A stretch of DNA of 64,000 nt from Helicobacter canis (GCF_008693005.1 NZ_VXKE01000005.1:49002-113001); one strand, 5' to 3'. Counted from the first letter of the stretch, positions 27,867-37,406 are shown. Notes: a model not told the origin generated them from the sequence alone. Program-made: numbers and translations.

Positions 27867-29288
27867 CTAATTAGATTCTGCATTGATGAGTGATTTGGCT
27901 TGGGCTAAAATATCTGTAATGTTATGCTTGATCCACCTAGAATCTAGCCACTCCACATTGCGCACATTAAGTCCTTGCACCAGCATACCAAAGTGCAAGT
28001 GATCGCCAAACGCCCAACCACTCTCGCCTGTAAGCCCAGCTATATCCCCAGCAAATACTTCTTGCTCATTACCTACAAAAAAGTCCTGCAAATGCGCATA
28101 CAAGCTGCTTACACCAAATCCGTGGCTAACCATAATCGTATTGCCATAGACCCCAAGCTTTTGCTCTAAAATCACACGCCCATCATTGGCGATTATAATT
28201 TTGTCGTTTTTCACACTCGCGATATCAAGCCCTAGGTGGAGGGATTGGCTGGTTTTATTTGCGGCATTGATATAGGTGCGCTTATCGCCAAAGCGACCTA
28301 CCACACTATATCCTTTAATAGGGACAAATGGACTCCACTCCACAGGAAAGCTTGTAGATTTTGCATCGTGCAAGCAAGCTTTGATCGCGCTTTGAGAGAT
28401 GATCTCCTCATCTTTCAAGCGCACTTGCTCATTGATATAAACAAACTTTTCAAAATCATCATCTAGCTCATCAAGCTTAGGCTCATAGCGGATCGCCTTT
28501 ATCTCGCTAATTAGGCTATCCATTTTCTCGCGCAAAAATCGCTCCTGCAATTTAAGCGTAGATGATTGGTAGCGCGGGGAAGTATCCTTGATGAAAGGGA
28601 TTGTAATGCTCTTGGCATTTAAAGCCGTGTCAGAAACTTGGATTCTACCGCTGAAGTTTCGATTAGCTAGGGGCCAAGCAAGAATCACAGCATAATAGCC
28701 TTGTGTAACAAATGGAAAAGGCGTGAAAGTATCCTTGCCATTAGTGATTGTAATGTCCTTAATATCCACGCTTTCAACCTGAAACACAACAAGCGCGCTC
28801 CCACCATAACTAATCCTTGGCGAGTGCGCTAGAATCGTAATAACAGGCTGCTTCGTATTGATCGTAAAGTCCAAATGCTTGACCAATGTCTCACCGCTAA
28901 AAAAGTTCGCATTGCTCCAATCTGTGATAGCGACTTCATAGCGTAGCTTTGTGTTATCAGGCAGCTCGATTTCTGGCTTTGGCAGCCAAATCTTAAGCTT
29001 TTGTGGGCGATTTGTAACGACTTCTTCTTGCTCTAGCACCACAAGTCCATCGCCTGTGGTCGCCCTAATTTTATAGGACTTAATCTTGCTCTCGCTCTCT
29101 ACTTCAAGTGAGATTCTACGCTCTGGATTCCACGCAGATGTATCATCGATAGGGATTTGCTCCGTGGGGCTTAAGTGCAAAAATGTCTGCACAGCAATAG
29201 GCGTGCTCTTAAACAAATCAAGCGTATAGAGGAAATACCCAAAAAGCCCAAGTGCCACAACAACTAGAATCCGCAAAAGCCCGCTCAT
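27867..29288 (-). CDS. M23 family metallopeptidase, membrane-anchored
   Basis: This is a cell-wall endopeptidase candidate. The 473-residue protein has one N-terminal membrane anchor (LLRILVVVALGLFGYFLYTL), a long beta-rich periplasmic region and a C-terminal LytM domain (about 325-450). The zinc ligands are visible in SLHLGLDIAS (HxxxD) and GDHLHFGMLVQG (HxH), with the conserved YGNTIMVSHGFGVSSLYAHL between them. An intact site implies real hydrolase activity. ATG 29288 is preferred to a TTG at 29291; GAGGTGA lies upstream. It starts 16 bases after leuC and ends against minC. In Helicobacter such enzymes help set helical cell shape; which one this is remains open. Confidence 0.88.
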   Translation of the reverse strand: MSGLLRILVVVALGLFGYFLYTLDLFKSTPIAVQTFLHLSPTEQIPIDDTSAWNPERRISLEVESESKIKSYKIRATTGDGLVVLEQEEVVTNRPQKLKIWLPKPEIELPDNTKLRYEVAITDWSNANFFSGETLVKHLDFTINTKQPVITILAHSPRISYGGSALVVFQVESVDIKDITITNGKDTFTPFPFVTQGYYAVILAWPLANRNFSGRIQVSDTALNAKSITIPFIKDTSPRYQSSTLKLQERFLREKMDSLISEIKAIRYEPKLDELDDDFEKFVYINEQVRLKDEEIISQSAIKACLHDAKSTSFPVEWSPFVPIKGYSVVGRFGDKRTYINAANKTSQSLHLGLDIASVKNDKIIIANDGRVILEQKLGVYGNTIMVSHGFGVSSLYAHLQDFFVGNEQEVFAGDIAGLTGESGWAFGDHLHFGMLVQGLNVRNVEWLDSRWIKHNITDILAQAKSLINAESN

Positions 29289-29304
29289 CAAATCACCTCA
29301 CCCA

Positions 29305-30588
29305 TCAAAGCACTTCTCTAGGGTCAGCAATCTCGCCCATAATGGCAGAGTGCGCCACCACAGCAGCATTTGCTAAATACACTTGCGAAGTCCTAGAGCC
29401 CATACGCCCGATAAAATTGCGATTAGTTGTAGAGATGCATCGCTCATTATCCCCCAAAATCCCCATATATCCGCCAAGACACGCCCCACAAGTGGGATTA
29501 GAGATAAGCGCACCAGAATCTAGCAGTATATCAATGTAGCCTAGCTCTTGGGCTTGGCGGTAGATTTTCTGTGTGCCGGGCGTGATGATAAGCCGCACAT
29601 CTGGGTGGATCTTCTTGCCCTTTAGAATCTGCGAGGCGATTTTGAGATCACTTAAGCGACCATTGGTGCAGCTACCGATAAATGCCTGATCAATGTGCAA
29701 ATGCTCGCTACTTGCGTGGGAAATGGGCTTGCCATTGCTAGGCAAAAACGGATAGGCGACAAGCGGCTCTAGGGCTGATACATCAATGTGTAGGCGTTTT
29801 GCATATTGCGCATTTGAGTCGCTTTGATAGTAGCTTGGGCTTGCGCGCAAAGAGCCATTTGCTGCTTCCACTTCTGCAAGATAGGCTTTGGTGATAGAAT
29901 CTGGAGCGATAATGCCATTTTTCGCACCTGCTTCTATCGCCATATTACAGAGTGAAAAGCGATCGTCCATACTTAGAGATTCTATCGCGCTACCGCAAAA
30001 CTCTAGGCTCTTATACAGCGCACCATCAACGCCGATTTGCCGTATCACTTCTAAAATCAAGTCCTTTCCATACACGCCTTTAGGTAGCGCGCCTTCAAAG
30101 ACAACCTGTATAGATTCTGGGACTTTAAACCAATTTTTACCTGTGATCATTGCATAGGCTAAGTCTGTGCTGCCCATACCTGTGCTAAATGCCCCCAATG
30201 CGCCGTGCGTGCAGGTGTGAGAATCTGCCCCGATAATCACATCACCACTTAGCACTAAGCCCTTTTCTGGTAAAAGCGCGTGCTCGATCCCCATATCTCG
30301 CTCATCAAAAAAATATTTTAGCTTATGTTTTTTGGCAAAGTCTCGGCTAATGCGCGCCTGATTGGCTGAGGCAATATCCTTAGCCGGGATAAAATGGTCC
30401 ATCACAATGCAAAAATTATCCGCTTTTGCAAGCTTACTTGCCCCGCTTCTCTCAAATGCCTTAATAGAAAGTGGCGTGGTAATGTCGTTGCCAATGACCA
30501 TATCAATGGGAGATTCTACAATTTGCCCCGCATTTACTTCTTTGCCACAATGCTTTGAAAAGATTTTCTCCACTAATGTCTGCCCCAT
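29305..30588 (-). CDS. leuC: 3-isopropylmalate dehydratase large subunit
   Basis: LeuC with LeuD isomerises isopropylmalate in leucine synthesis, using a [4Fe-4S] cluster. The 427-residue protein has GADSHTCTHGALGAFSTGMG, IGSCTNGRLSDLKIA with the first cluster Cys and NPTCGACLGGYMG with the other two. ATG 30588 is favoured because GGGGG lies five bases upstream; a GTG at 30594 is an alternative. No leuD, leuA or leuB lies next to it, which is unusual because leuC and leuD are normally adjacent. Homoaconitase/IPMI family members are hard to separate, so the substrate is moderately certain. Confidence 0.9.
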   Translation of the reverse strand: MGQTLVEKIFSKHCGKEVNAGQIVESPIDMVIGNDITTPLSIKAFERSGASKLAKADNFCIVMDHFIPAKDIASANQARISRDFAKKHKLKYFFDERDMGIEHALLPEKGLVLSGDVIIGADSHTCTHGALGAFSTGMGSTDLAYAMITGKNWFKVPESIQVVFEGALPKGVYGKDLILEVIRQIGVDGALYKSLEFCGSAIESLSMDDRFSLCNMAIEAGAKNGIIAPDSITKAYLAEVEAANGSLRASPSYYQSDSNAQYAKRLHIDVSALEPLVAYPFLPSNGKPISHASSEHLHIDQAFIGSCTNGRLSDLKIASQILKGKKIHPDVRLIITPGTQKIYRQAQELGYIDILLDSGALISNPTCGACLGGYMGILGDNERCISTTNRNFIGRMGSRTSQVYLANAAVVAHSAIMGEIADPREVL

Positions 30589-30682
30589 AAACACCCCCTA
30601 CACCACACAGCAATATGCGCAAAATAAAGCGCGTATTATACATTACTTTGCCCGCATTTCCGCGTGTTTTTGGAAATTTCGT

Positions 30683-30688
30683 TATAAT
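30683..30688 (+). promoter_or_regulatory. -10 box of fcl
   Basis: A perfect TATAAT lies 21 bases before the fcl ATG, in the divergent gap with leuC. The short leader carries AGGAGCG. Confidence 0.65.
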
Positions 30689-30709
30689 GCGGATTTTTTA
30701 GGAGCGTGT

Positions 30710-31822
30710 ATGCAGCTGGATTCTAGGATTTTTGTCGCTGGGCATAGAGGGCTTGTGGGGAGTGCGATTGTGCGCGAGCTACAAGCCCAAGGATATAGGC
30801 AAATTATAACGCGCAGCAGAGATGAGCTAGACTTGCGCGATATGGTGGCGGTGGAAGAGTTTTTTTCCACAATGCGCCCGGAGTATGTGGTGCTAGCTGC
30901 AGCCAAAGTCGGTGGAATCTATGCCAACAACACCTACCGAGCAGACTTCTTGTATGAGAATCTAGTAATACAAAATGCCGTGATCTACAATGCTTACAAA
31001 TACGGGGTAAAAAAGCTGCTATTTCTAGGCAGCTCGTGTATCTACCCCAAGCTTGCTCCCCAGCCTATCGTAGAATCCGCCCTACTAACTAGCGAGCTAG
31101 AATACACCAACGAGCCTTATGCCATCGCTAAAATCGCTGGGATTAAGCTATGTGAGAGTTTTAGCCTGCAGTATGGCTGCAATTTTGTGAGTGTAATGCC
31201 TACCAATCTCTATGGAGAGCAAGATAATTTTGACCTAGAGACTTCCCATGTATTCCCAGCCCTTTTGCGCAAAATGCATCTAGCCAAACTATTGCGTGCG
31301 GGCGATATGGATGCTGTGGTAGCAGATATTACAAAGCGCAAGCCCAAAAACCACGCCTTGCAAGCCCTTAGCCCAGCAGAATTGCTAGCGCATTATGGCA
31401 TTAGCAAAGAGAGCGTGCAGGTGTGGGGAAGCGGGCAGGTTAGGAGAGAGTTTCTATATGCGTTAGATATGGCTAGGGCGTGTGTGTTTGTGCTGCAAGA
31501 CATTGATTTTGCTGATTTGGTAGATTCTAGCTTAGAATCTACTTTGCCCACATTGCAAAATACACACTCTAAAGAAGCTCAAGTGCGCAATACTCACATT
31601 AACATCGGCTATGGAAGCGATGTAAGCATACAAGAGCTAGCAGAATCTATACGCGAGATTGTCGGCTTTGAAGGTAGGCTTGTGTTTGATACCACAAAGC
31701 CTGATGGCACGCCAAGAAAACTTATGGATTCTAGCAAGATCAATGCACTTGGCTGGAAGCCACTTGTTACACTAGAAGAAGGCATAAAGCGCGTATATGA
31801 GCATTATAATGCGCAAGTTTAA
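30710..31822 (+). CDS. fcl: GDP-L-fucose synthase
   Basis: Fcl converts GDP-4-keto-6-deoxymannose to GDP-L-fucose, the donor for fucosylated surface glycans such as LPS O-chains. ATG 30710 follows AGGAGCG. Open codons further upstream, overlapping the leuC start on the other strand, are not homologous. The 370-residue product has the NADP-binding FVAGHRGLVGSAIV, the catalytic LGSSCIYPK and YAIAKIAG (Tyr-x3-Lys), and the C-terminal PDGTPRKLMDSSKI. It is about 50 residues longer than E. coli Fcl (321). The extra length is spread over segments near residues 200-235 and 265-300, the second containing an inverted repeat of the recurrent TAGATTCTA motif. Confidence 0.94.
   Translation: MQLDSRIFVAGHRGLVGSAIVRELQAQGYRQIITRSRDELDLRDMVAVEEFFSTMRPEYVVLAAAKVGGIYANNTYRADFLYENLVIQNAVIYNAYKYGVKKLLFLGSSCIYPKLAPQPIVESALLTSELEYTNEPYAIAKIAGIKLCESFSLQYGCNFVSVMPTNLYGEQDNFDLETSHVFPALLRKMHLAKLLRAGDMDAVVADITKRKPKNHALQALSPAELLAHYGISKESVQVWGSGQVRREFLYALDMARACVFVLQDIDFADLVDSSLESTLPTLQNTHSKEAQVRNTHINIGYGSDVSIQELAESIREIVGFEGRLVFDTTKPDGTPRKLMDSSKINALGWKPLVTLEEGIKRVYEHYNAQV
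31520..31542. repeat. inverted repeat inside fcl
   Basis: GTAGATTCTA and TAGAATCTAC form perfect 10-base arms around GCT. The repeat encodes part of the extra segment VDSSLESTL in Fcl and belongs to the recurrent CTAGAWTCTAG family. Confidence 0.8.
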
Positions 31823-31880
31823 TGCATTTTAAGACGACTTAAACGACAATTACACCCACATTTTAATATTAAGGATAGAA

Positions 31881-32336
31881 ATGGAATATCTCTCTAGCGT
31901 ATTTATGGAGTATTATCAGTGGCTAAAGGCAGTGCATATTATGAGCATCATCGCGTGGATGGCAGGGCTATTATACCTCCCTAGGCTTTTTGTCTATCAT
32001 AGTGAAAACAGAGCGTCTAAGGAGTTTGTGCAAGTAGTCAAGCTGCAAGAATACCGCCTTTTTGCCTACATTATGCGCCCTGCAATGCTCGCTAGCGTGA
32101 TCACGGGCACTATGCTTATAATGGCAAATTTAGCGGTTTTTAAAAGTGGTATGTGGATACATATCAAGCTTACACTTGTGGCACTAATGCTTATTTTTCA
32201 TATCGCTTGTGGTGTGCTTGCAAGCAAAATGCAAAGAGAATCCTGCACACTTAGCCCGCGATTTTTCCGTGTGTTTAATGAAGTCCCAACACTACTTATG
32301 ATAGGTATCGTGCTATGCGCGGTGCTGAAATTTTAG
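31881..32336 (+). CDS. hemJ: HemJ-type protoporphyrinogen oxidase
   Basis: HemJ is the membrane-bound protoporphyrinogen IX oxidase used in heme synthesis by bacteria that lack HemG and HemY. The 151-residue protein has four predicted spans. The family signature YQWLKAVHIMSIIAWMAGLL, with the conserved His, is followed by YLPRLFVYHSE. The later conserved region is MRPAMLASVITGTMLI, and WIHIKLTLVALMLIFHIACG carries a third-span His. AAGGATAGAA precedes ATG 31881. It ends 18 bases before argH, suggesting co-transcription without a functional link. Confidence 0.9.
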   Translation: MEYLSSVFMEYYQWLKAVHIMSIIAWMAGLLYLPRLFVYHSENRASKEFVQVVKLQEYRLFAYIMRPAMLASVITGTMLIMANLAVFKSGMWIHIKLTLVALMLIFHIACGVLASKMQRESCTLSPRFFRVFNEVPTLLMIGIVLCAVLKF

Positions 32337-32354
32337 ACTTCTTAAGGAGCGATT

Positions 32355-33812
32355 ATGGCAAAGCTATGGGGTGGGCGGTTTGAGCTAGAATCTAGCGCAC
32401 TGCTAGATGTCTTTAATGCCTCTATCACATTTGATCAAAAGCTATGGCGATATGATATTCTAGGCTCTAAAACCCACGCTAGAATGCTTGGGCGCATAGG
32501 GGTTTTAGATTCTAGTGAAGTGGCACTTATAGAATCTGGGCTAGAGAAAATCGCTAGCGAGATTGAGCAAGGGAGCTTTAGATTCTCCCTAGAGCAAGAA
32601 GACATACATATGGCGATAGAATCTGCCTTGATAGAGCATATAGGCGATGTGGGGAAAAAGCTCCACACCGCTAGATCGCGCAACGATCAAGTGGCACTTG
32701 ATTGTAGAATGTATGTGCTAGATCACGCAGTCCTAATCGCTAACAAGCTCCTAACGCTTATCCAAGCACTCCTTGCCATAGCGCGCAAGCACACGCACAC
32801 GCTAATGCCGGGTATGACACATTTGCAGCACGCCCAGCCCATCAACTTAGGATTCCACCTAGTGGCGTGGTGTGAGAGCCTTAGGCGCGATGTAGAGCGG
32901 CTAGAGTCCTTGCACAAGCGCAATAACCTTATGCCCCTAGGCTCTGGCGCGCTTGCTGGCACGCCTTATAACAACGATAGAGAGTGGGTAAGCAAGCAGC
33001 TAGGGTTTGCCGCGCCCACGCGCAATGCGATGGACTCTGTGAGTGATAGGGATTTCGCGCTGGATTTGCTCTATGCTCTTGCTATGCTTGGTATGCATAT
33101 TTCACGCATAGCAGAAGAGCTTGTGCTATGGAGTAGCGCGGAGTTTGGCTTTCTGCGCCTAAGTGATGCGTATAGCACCGGTAGCTCCATAATGCCACAG
33201 AAGAAAAACCCCGATGTCCCAGAGCTTTTGCGTGGGAAAAGCGGGCGATTGTATGGGAATCTAGTGCGCCTACTCGTGGTGATGAAATCGCTCCCCCTAG
33301 CCTACAATAAAGACACACAAGAAGACAAAGAAGCGATATTTGATAGTGTGGAGAGCGCGCTCATTAGCCTAGAGATTTTACAAGCAGTGTGTGAAAGTGC
33401 TAGCTTTGACAAAAAGGCTATGCTTAAAGCGTGCAAGGCTGGACATCTAAGCGCGACAGACTTAGCAGACTTTTTAGTGCGTGAATGTGGCGTGCCCTTT
33501 AGAGAAGCGCACCATATCACCGGGCGCATAGTCGCCTATGCAGAATCACAGGGCTGTGATTTAAGCGAGCTTAGTGGAAGTGAGCTTGCAAGAGAGCTTT
33601 CAAAGCTCGCCCCCAAGCTAGAATCTACTTTTGCAAAAAGCGCGATTGACAAAAAGCTAACTCTCCTTGCTTCTATGCAGGCGCGCACAAGCCTTGGCGG
33701 CACTGCTTCTAAACCCACAAGCGCGCAGATCACTAGCCTAAATGCGTGGGTAAAAAAAATGCGCAAAGCACTTCCAGAGCTAAAGATTGAAGCAAAGGTT
33801 GAGAATGAATAG
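32355..33812 (+). CDS. argH: argininosuccinate lyase
   Basis: ArgH splits argininosuccinate into arginine and fumarate, the last step of arginine synthesis. The 485-residue protein starts [19 protein letters not shown] and has the active-site segments [18 protein letters not shown] and [10 protein letters not shown]. The fumarase-family signature [20 protein letters not shown] holds the catalytic Ser loop. The C-terminal end is extended beyond the usual 460 residues by a Lys-rich tail. AAGGAGCG lies before ATG 32355. The ubiE start is embedded in its last codons. Confidence 0.97.
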   Translation: MAKLWGGRFELESSALLDVFNASITFDQKLWRYDILGSKTHARMLGRIGVLDSSEVALIESGLEKIASEIEQGSFRFSLEQEDIHMAIESALIEHIGDVGKKLHTARSRNDQVALDCRMYVLDHAVLIANKLLTLIQALLAIARKHTHTLMPGMTHLQHAQPINLGFHLVAWCESLRRDVERLESLHKRNNLMPLGSGALAGTPYNNDREWVSKQLGFAAPTRNAMDSVSDRDFALDLLYALAMLGMHISRIAEELVLWSSAEFGFLRLSDAYSTGSSIMPQKKNPDVPELLRGKSGRLYGNLVRLLVVMKSLPLAYNKDTQEDKEAIFDSVESALISLEILQAVCESASFDKKAMLKACKAGHLSATDLADFLVRECGVPFREAHHITGRIVAYAESQGCDLSELSGSELARELSKLAPKLESTFAKSAIDKKLTLLASMQARTSLGGTASKPTSAQITSLNAWVKKMRKALPELKIEAKVENE

Positions 33813-34680
33813 CCAAGCCCACGATACACAGACAAAAGACCAGCACACCAAGCAAGAAGCCCAGAAAACTATTATTGCGATGTTTGATGAGATCGCCAAA
33901 GACTATGATAAGACTAATAGAATCCTAAGTCTAGGCATTGATATTTCTTGGCGCAAAGATGCAGTCAAAAAAGCCTACAAAGCGCGCAATACTAAGGATA
34001 TAGAGCGGATTGTCGATGTGGCGTGTGGCAGTGGAGATATGATAAAGCATTGGTATAGCTACGCACTAGAATCTAGTATCGTGGTGCGCGAGATTATCGG
34101 CATAGATCCATCGCAAGAGATGCTAAAAATCGCGGAGAAGAAGCTGCAAGCTATTGACGGAAGTTTTGCGCAAATAGATGCTAACTCTAGAATCCTAGAA
34201 GAAGATAGCCGAGCTAAGCTAGAATCTAAGAAGCTAGATTCTAGCTTAGCCCTCCAACTAGGCGAGGCAAAAGATCTAAGCACCCTAGAATCCCAAAGTG
34301 TCGATATACTCTCTATCTCTTATGGCTTGCGCAATGTCTTAGAATACAAGCAAGCATTACGCGAGTTTGCACGCGTGCTAAAGCCCGGTGGCATAGTGGT
34401 GGTGCTAGATTTTTTTAAAAACTCTAGCCCAAGCTTGATAGATCGCATTATTGGCACCTATACCAAGCATATTCTGCCTTGCATTGGCTACCTCATCTCG
34501 CGCAATTATGCTGCTTATAAATATCTCCCAGATTCTATGGAGAGCTTTATCACCCCAGATGAGCTAGCCCTAGCGTTTAAAGAAGCTAACTTGCAGCCTT
34601 TAGAGATTAAGTCCTACTCCGCGGGGATTTCTCATCTCGTGCTAGGGCAAAAACCCTGTGAGAAAGTAGATAAAAGCTAG
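33805..34680 (+). CDS. ubiE: demethylmenaquinone methyltransferase with an inserted segment
   Basis: UbiE/MenG C-methylates demethylmenaquinone, giving the quinone used by fumarate reductase. ATG 33805 overlaps the argH stop; a TTG at 33787 is an alternative. The 291-residue product has [14 protein letters not shown], the SAM motif [29 protein letters not shown] and [15 protein letters not shown], plus a C-terminal [20 protein letters not shown]. It is about 40 residues longer than typical members. An extra Glu/Ser/Leu-rich stretch near residues 118-160 interrupts the Rossmann fold, and a 16-base perfect inverted repeat lies within it. The insertion probably forms a surface loop. Confidence 0.93.
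   Translation: MNSQAHDTQTKDQHTKQEAQKTIIAMFDEIAKDYDKTNRILSLGIDISWRKDAVKKAYKARNTKDIERIVDVACGSGDMIKHWYSYALESSIVVREIIGIDPSQEMLKIAEKKLQAIDGSFAQIDANSRILEEDSRAKLESKKLDSSLALQLGEAKDLSTLESQSVDILSISYGLRNVLEYKQALREFARVLKPGGIVVVLDFFKNSSPSLIDRIIGTYTKHILPCIGYLISRNYAAYKYLPDSMESFITPDELALAFKEANLQPLEIKSYSAGISHLVLGQKPCEKVDKS
34213..34250. repeat. perfect 16-base inverted repeat inside ubiE
   Basis: GCTAAGCTAGAATCTA and its exact reverse complement flank the six bases AGAAGC. The arms contain the recurrent TAGAWTCTA motif. The repeat is in frame and encodes [13 protein letters not shown] in the non-conserved insertion of the methyltransferase. Confidence 0.9.
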
Positions 34681-34688
34681 GATCCATA

Positions 34689-36254
34689 ATGCAAGTCATA
34701 CACGCGCTTTTTACATATTTTATCCCTTGGGTGTTTGTGCCAGCACTGCTGATAACCATTGGCTTTTGTGCGATACTTATCATAAATCTCAATAAATACC
34801 CCAACCCAAGCCTGCCTAGGTCATTGCTTTTCTTTGCGCTAATCAGTCTTACAACGATAGGCTTTATGGTCGTTATGGCGCAGTTTTACCCACTAATAGC
34901 TGAGTATAAAGAGATTAGCGATAGTGTTTTTGATAGCCTTGCAATGCGCATTGAAATGCTAGCACAAAACAATATGGGCTTTGCGCTATGGCTGCTTATA
35001 TGGGGCGGACCGATGGTATATGGCGGGCTGCTTTGCGTGGTCTTGCTCTGTGCTTGCTTGCTGTTTTTCGCTACGCGTTTGTATCTCAAAAGAAAGCCCA
35101 AAGAGCTGGGATTTGCCGCGCATAAAGATTTAGCATTAGGGAAAGTTTTGTGGCTTAATATGCTGTTTATCGTGGTGTTTGTGCTGTTTTTTATGCTGTG
35201 CTTTTGCGTGTTTGAGCTGATATTTTGGCTAGCAATGCCGGCTATCTTTGATGAGCCTGATAGCTTTAGCTTTCTCACAGATAATATTCGCAAGCAAATG
35301 GGCTGGTTTATATATAGCCTAGGCTTAAGTGCTGGCATATTGCTTGTGATTTTTGGGAGCTTTGTGGTGAAATCTCTACTGCTTAGTCGCCATAGCATAG
35401 ATAGACTTGCCAAAACCCTAAAAGCCATAGAAATCACCCCTAAGAAATACAAAAATCACCGCAAATACGCACGGCTGCTTAATGTCGTAGAAGAAATCGC
35501 CATCGCTAGTGCTATGCCTATGCCGCGCGTGTTTGTTATGCGAGAAGAGCAAGGGATCAATGCAATGTGTAGTGGCGAGAGATTTGGCAAGAGCGATGAG
35601 CGATTCGCGCTATTTTTCACGCAAGGCGCGCTTGACACACTCTCACGCGAAGAGCTCTCTGGCGTGGTGGGGCACGAGTTCTCCCACGCATTCCACCAAG
35701 ATGTCGCGCTAAATCTGCGGATATTTAGCTTGATTTTTGGCTTTATGAGTATTAGCTTTATCGGCGAGATTCTTATGCGCTCTATTGCGCGCCGCACGGG
35801 AGCTGCTGGGAAAAGGGACTCTAAAGGCGAAGCAGTGATCGCGCTATTTGCCTTTAGCTTTTACGCGCTAGGGCTTCTTGGCACGCTTTGCGCAAGCCTT
35901 ATCCAAGCAGCAATTTCACGGCAGAAAGAATTTCTAGCTGATGCCACAAGCGTGCAATACACGCGCAATCCAAATGCAATTCTGTGCGCACTACAAACAA
36001 TCGCGCAAGAGCAATCGCCAAAAGAGTCGCAAGAGCGCAAGCTAGCAAAAGTTTTCATCATAGCCCCTTTTATAAATTATGCGCCAAAAGAGTCGCAAGA
36101 GTGCAAGCTAGCAAAAGACACGCAGGGCTTTTTACACAACAAGCTAGCCAAGCCCTGTGCGCATATGTTTTTCTTACAGGGATTTAAAAGTGCATTTGCC
36201 ACACACCCTCCCATACATAAGCGCATAGAAGTGCTAGAATCTATAGCCCGCTAA
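34689..36254 (+). CDS. M48 family (HtpX/Ste24-like) membrane metalloprotease
   Basis: These zinc proteases degrade damaged membrane proteins. The 521-residue product has four or more N-terminal spans (to about residue 235), then a cytosolic domain with MPRVFVMREEQGINAMCSGE and the zinc motif GVVGHEFSHAFHQD (HExxH) near residue 335. The third ligand region is QKEFLADATSVQYTRNP. Near the C terminus the segment PKESQE(R/C)KLAK occurs twice because of a 36-base direct repeat, an extra loop before the family's THPPIHKRIEVL end. It starts eight bases after ubiE with AGGATCC before ATG. Substrate is unknown. Confidence 0.9.
   Translation: MQVIHALFTYFIPWVFVPALLITIGFCAILIINLNKYPNPSLPRSLLFFALISLTTIGFMVVMAQFYPLIAEYKEISDSVFDSLAMRIEMLAQNNMGFALWLLIWGGPMVYGGLLCVVLLCACLLFFATRLYLKRKPKELGFAAHKDLALGKVLWLNMLFIVVFVLFFMLCFCVFELIFWLAMPAIFDEPDSFSFLTDNIRKQMGWFIYSLGLSAGILLVIFGSFVVKSLLLSRHSIDRLAKTLKAIEITPKKYKNHRKYARLLNVVEEIAIASAMPMPRVFVMREEQGINAMCSGERFGKSDERFALFFTQGALDTLSREELSGVVGHEFSHAFHQDVALNLRIFSLIFGFMSISFIGEILMRSIARRTGAAGKRDSKGEAVIALFAFSFYALGLLGTLCASLIQAAISRQKEFLADATSVQYTRNPNAILCALQTIAQEQSPKESQERKLAKVFIIAPFINYAPKESQECKLAKDTQGFLHNKLAKPCAHMFFLQGFKSAFATHPPIHKRIEVLESIAR
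36016..36117 (+). repeat. 36-base direct repeat inside the M48 protease gene
   Basis: The 36 bases at 36016-36051 recur at 36082-36117 with one difference (C to T, Arg to Cys). The offset of 66 bases keeps the frame. The repeated peptide is PKESQE(R/C)KLAK. Confidence 0.9.
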
Positions 36255-36279
36255 TGTCTTGCTACTGCCCATATAGATT

Positions 36280-37317
36280 CTAGCTATGCTTTAGTGCTTT
36301 CTCAAACTCATACGCACTGCGCACAATCGTCTCTAAATCATCGTATTTAGGCTGCCAATTGGTCTGCTGCTTTAATCGCGCATTGCTAGCGATAAGCTCT
36401 GCAGGATCGCCTGCACGCCTAGGGGCAATCTCTGCGGCAAAATCCACGCCACTTATGTGTCTAACACACTCTATGACCTCTTTAACGCTATATCCACGAT
36501 TGTAGCCGACATTAAATGTGCTGCTGCCCCCTCCCGCTTCCAAGAATCTAAGCGCACTTAGATGCGCGCTAGCTAAATCATCGATATGAATATAGTCGCG
36601 GATACAAGTGCCATCAGGCGTGGGGTAATCATCGCCAAAGATACTCATACCAGCTCTTTTGCCAGTGGCACACTCTAGGGCGACTTTGATTAAATGCGTG
36701 GCGTTTTTACTGCGCTGTCCTAGGGCTTGGTTTTTTGCTAGTAGGCTTTGGGTATTACTCATACTTGCGCCCGCGACATTGAAATACCGCAAAGCTACAT
36801 AGCGCATAGGAGAGATTTTAGCAAGATCTTTTAGCATAAGCTCGACCATCATTTTTGAAGTGCCATAGGGATTGATAGGCGCAAGCGGTGCGTCTTCTTG
36901 CACGGGGATAAGGCTAGAATCTGGCTCGCCATATACTGCTGCTGTGGAAGAGAAGATAAAATACCGCACATTATGTCGCACACACGCTTCAAAAAGTGCG
37001 ATAGCATTAGCGACATTGTTGTGGTAATACGCAAGTGGCTTTTCCACAGACTCCCCTACAATGAGACTTGCTCCAAAATGCAGCACCCCATCAATGCCAC
37101 TGCGGCTAAAGAGCTCTTCAAGCAAAGCGCGATTGCCAAAGTCCATTTGCACAAACTCCACCCTATTAGGATAGCGTGCTTGCAGGATAGAAATATTTTG
37201 CATAAAGCCTGTGCGCAAATCATCTAGGATAATAATCCTAGAATCTGTCCGCTCCAACAATGTCATAGCTGTGTGCGAGCCGATATAGCCTGCTGCCCCT
37301 GTGCATAAAAGTGTCAT
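36280..37317 (-). CDS. galE: UDP-glucose 4-epimerase
   Basis: GalE interconverts UDP-glucose and UDP-galactose for LPS core and O-chain synthesis. The 345-residue protein starts with the NAD-binding LCTGAAGYIGSHTAMTLLE, then has the catalytic Ser/Thr region FIFSSTAAVYG and the Tyr-x3-Lys in INPYGTSKMMVE. It continues with TPDGTCIRDYIHIDDLASAH and VGYNRGYSVKEVIECV. Length and motifs are normal. It is divergent from the thioesterase gene. Some relatives also act on N-acetylated sugars, which cannot be excluded. Confidence 0.95.
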   Translation of the reverse strand: MTLLCTGAAGYIGSHTAMTLLERTDSRIIILDDLRTGFMQNISILQARYPNRVEFVQMDFGNRALLEELFSRSGIDGVLHFGASLIVGESVEKPLAYYHNNVANAIALFEACVRHNVRYFIFSSTAAVYGEPDSSLIPVQEDAPLAPINPYGTSKMMVELMLKDLAKISPMRYVALRYFNVAGASMSNTQSLLAKNQALGQRSKNATHLIKVALECATGKRAGMSIFGDDYPTPDGTCIRDYIHIDDLASAHLSALRFLEAGGGSSTFNVGYNRGYSVKEVIECVRHISGVDFAAEIAPRRAGDPAELIASNARLKQQTNWQPKYDDLETIVRSAYEFEKALKHS

Positions 37318-37350
37318 TGATCTACCTTAGAGTTAAAAAATCAAAGCCTG

Positions 37351-37373
37351 ATTATAACAAACTATGCTACAAT
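37351..37373. promoter_or_regulatory. divergent -10 boxes of galE and the thioesterase gene
   Basis: TATAAT on the minus strand (37351-37356) lies 33 bases before the galE start. TACAAT on the plus strand (37368-37373) lies 33 bases before the thioesterase start. The two boxes are only 11 bases apart. Confidence 0.55.
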
Positions 37374-37406
37374 CAAGCCTAACTCCACTCACAAAGGCTA
37401 TCTCAA

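Noticed and set aside
30362..30709. Open codons upstream of fcl giving a much longer protein
   Set aside because: They overlap leuC on the other strand and lack homology; ATG 30710 has a promoter and AGGAGCG directly before it.
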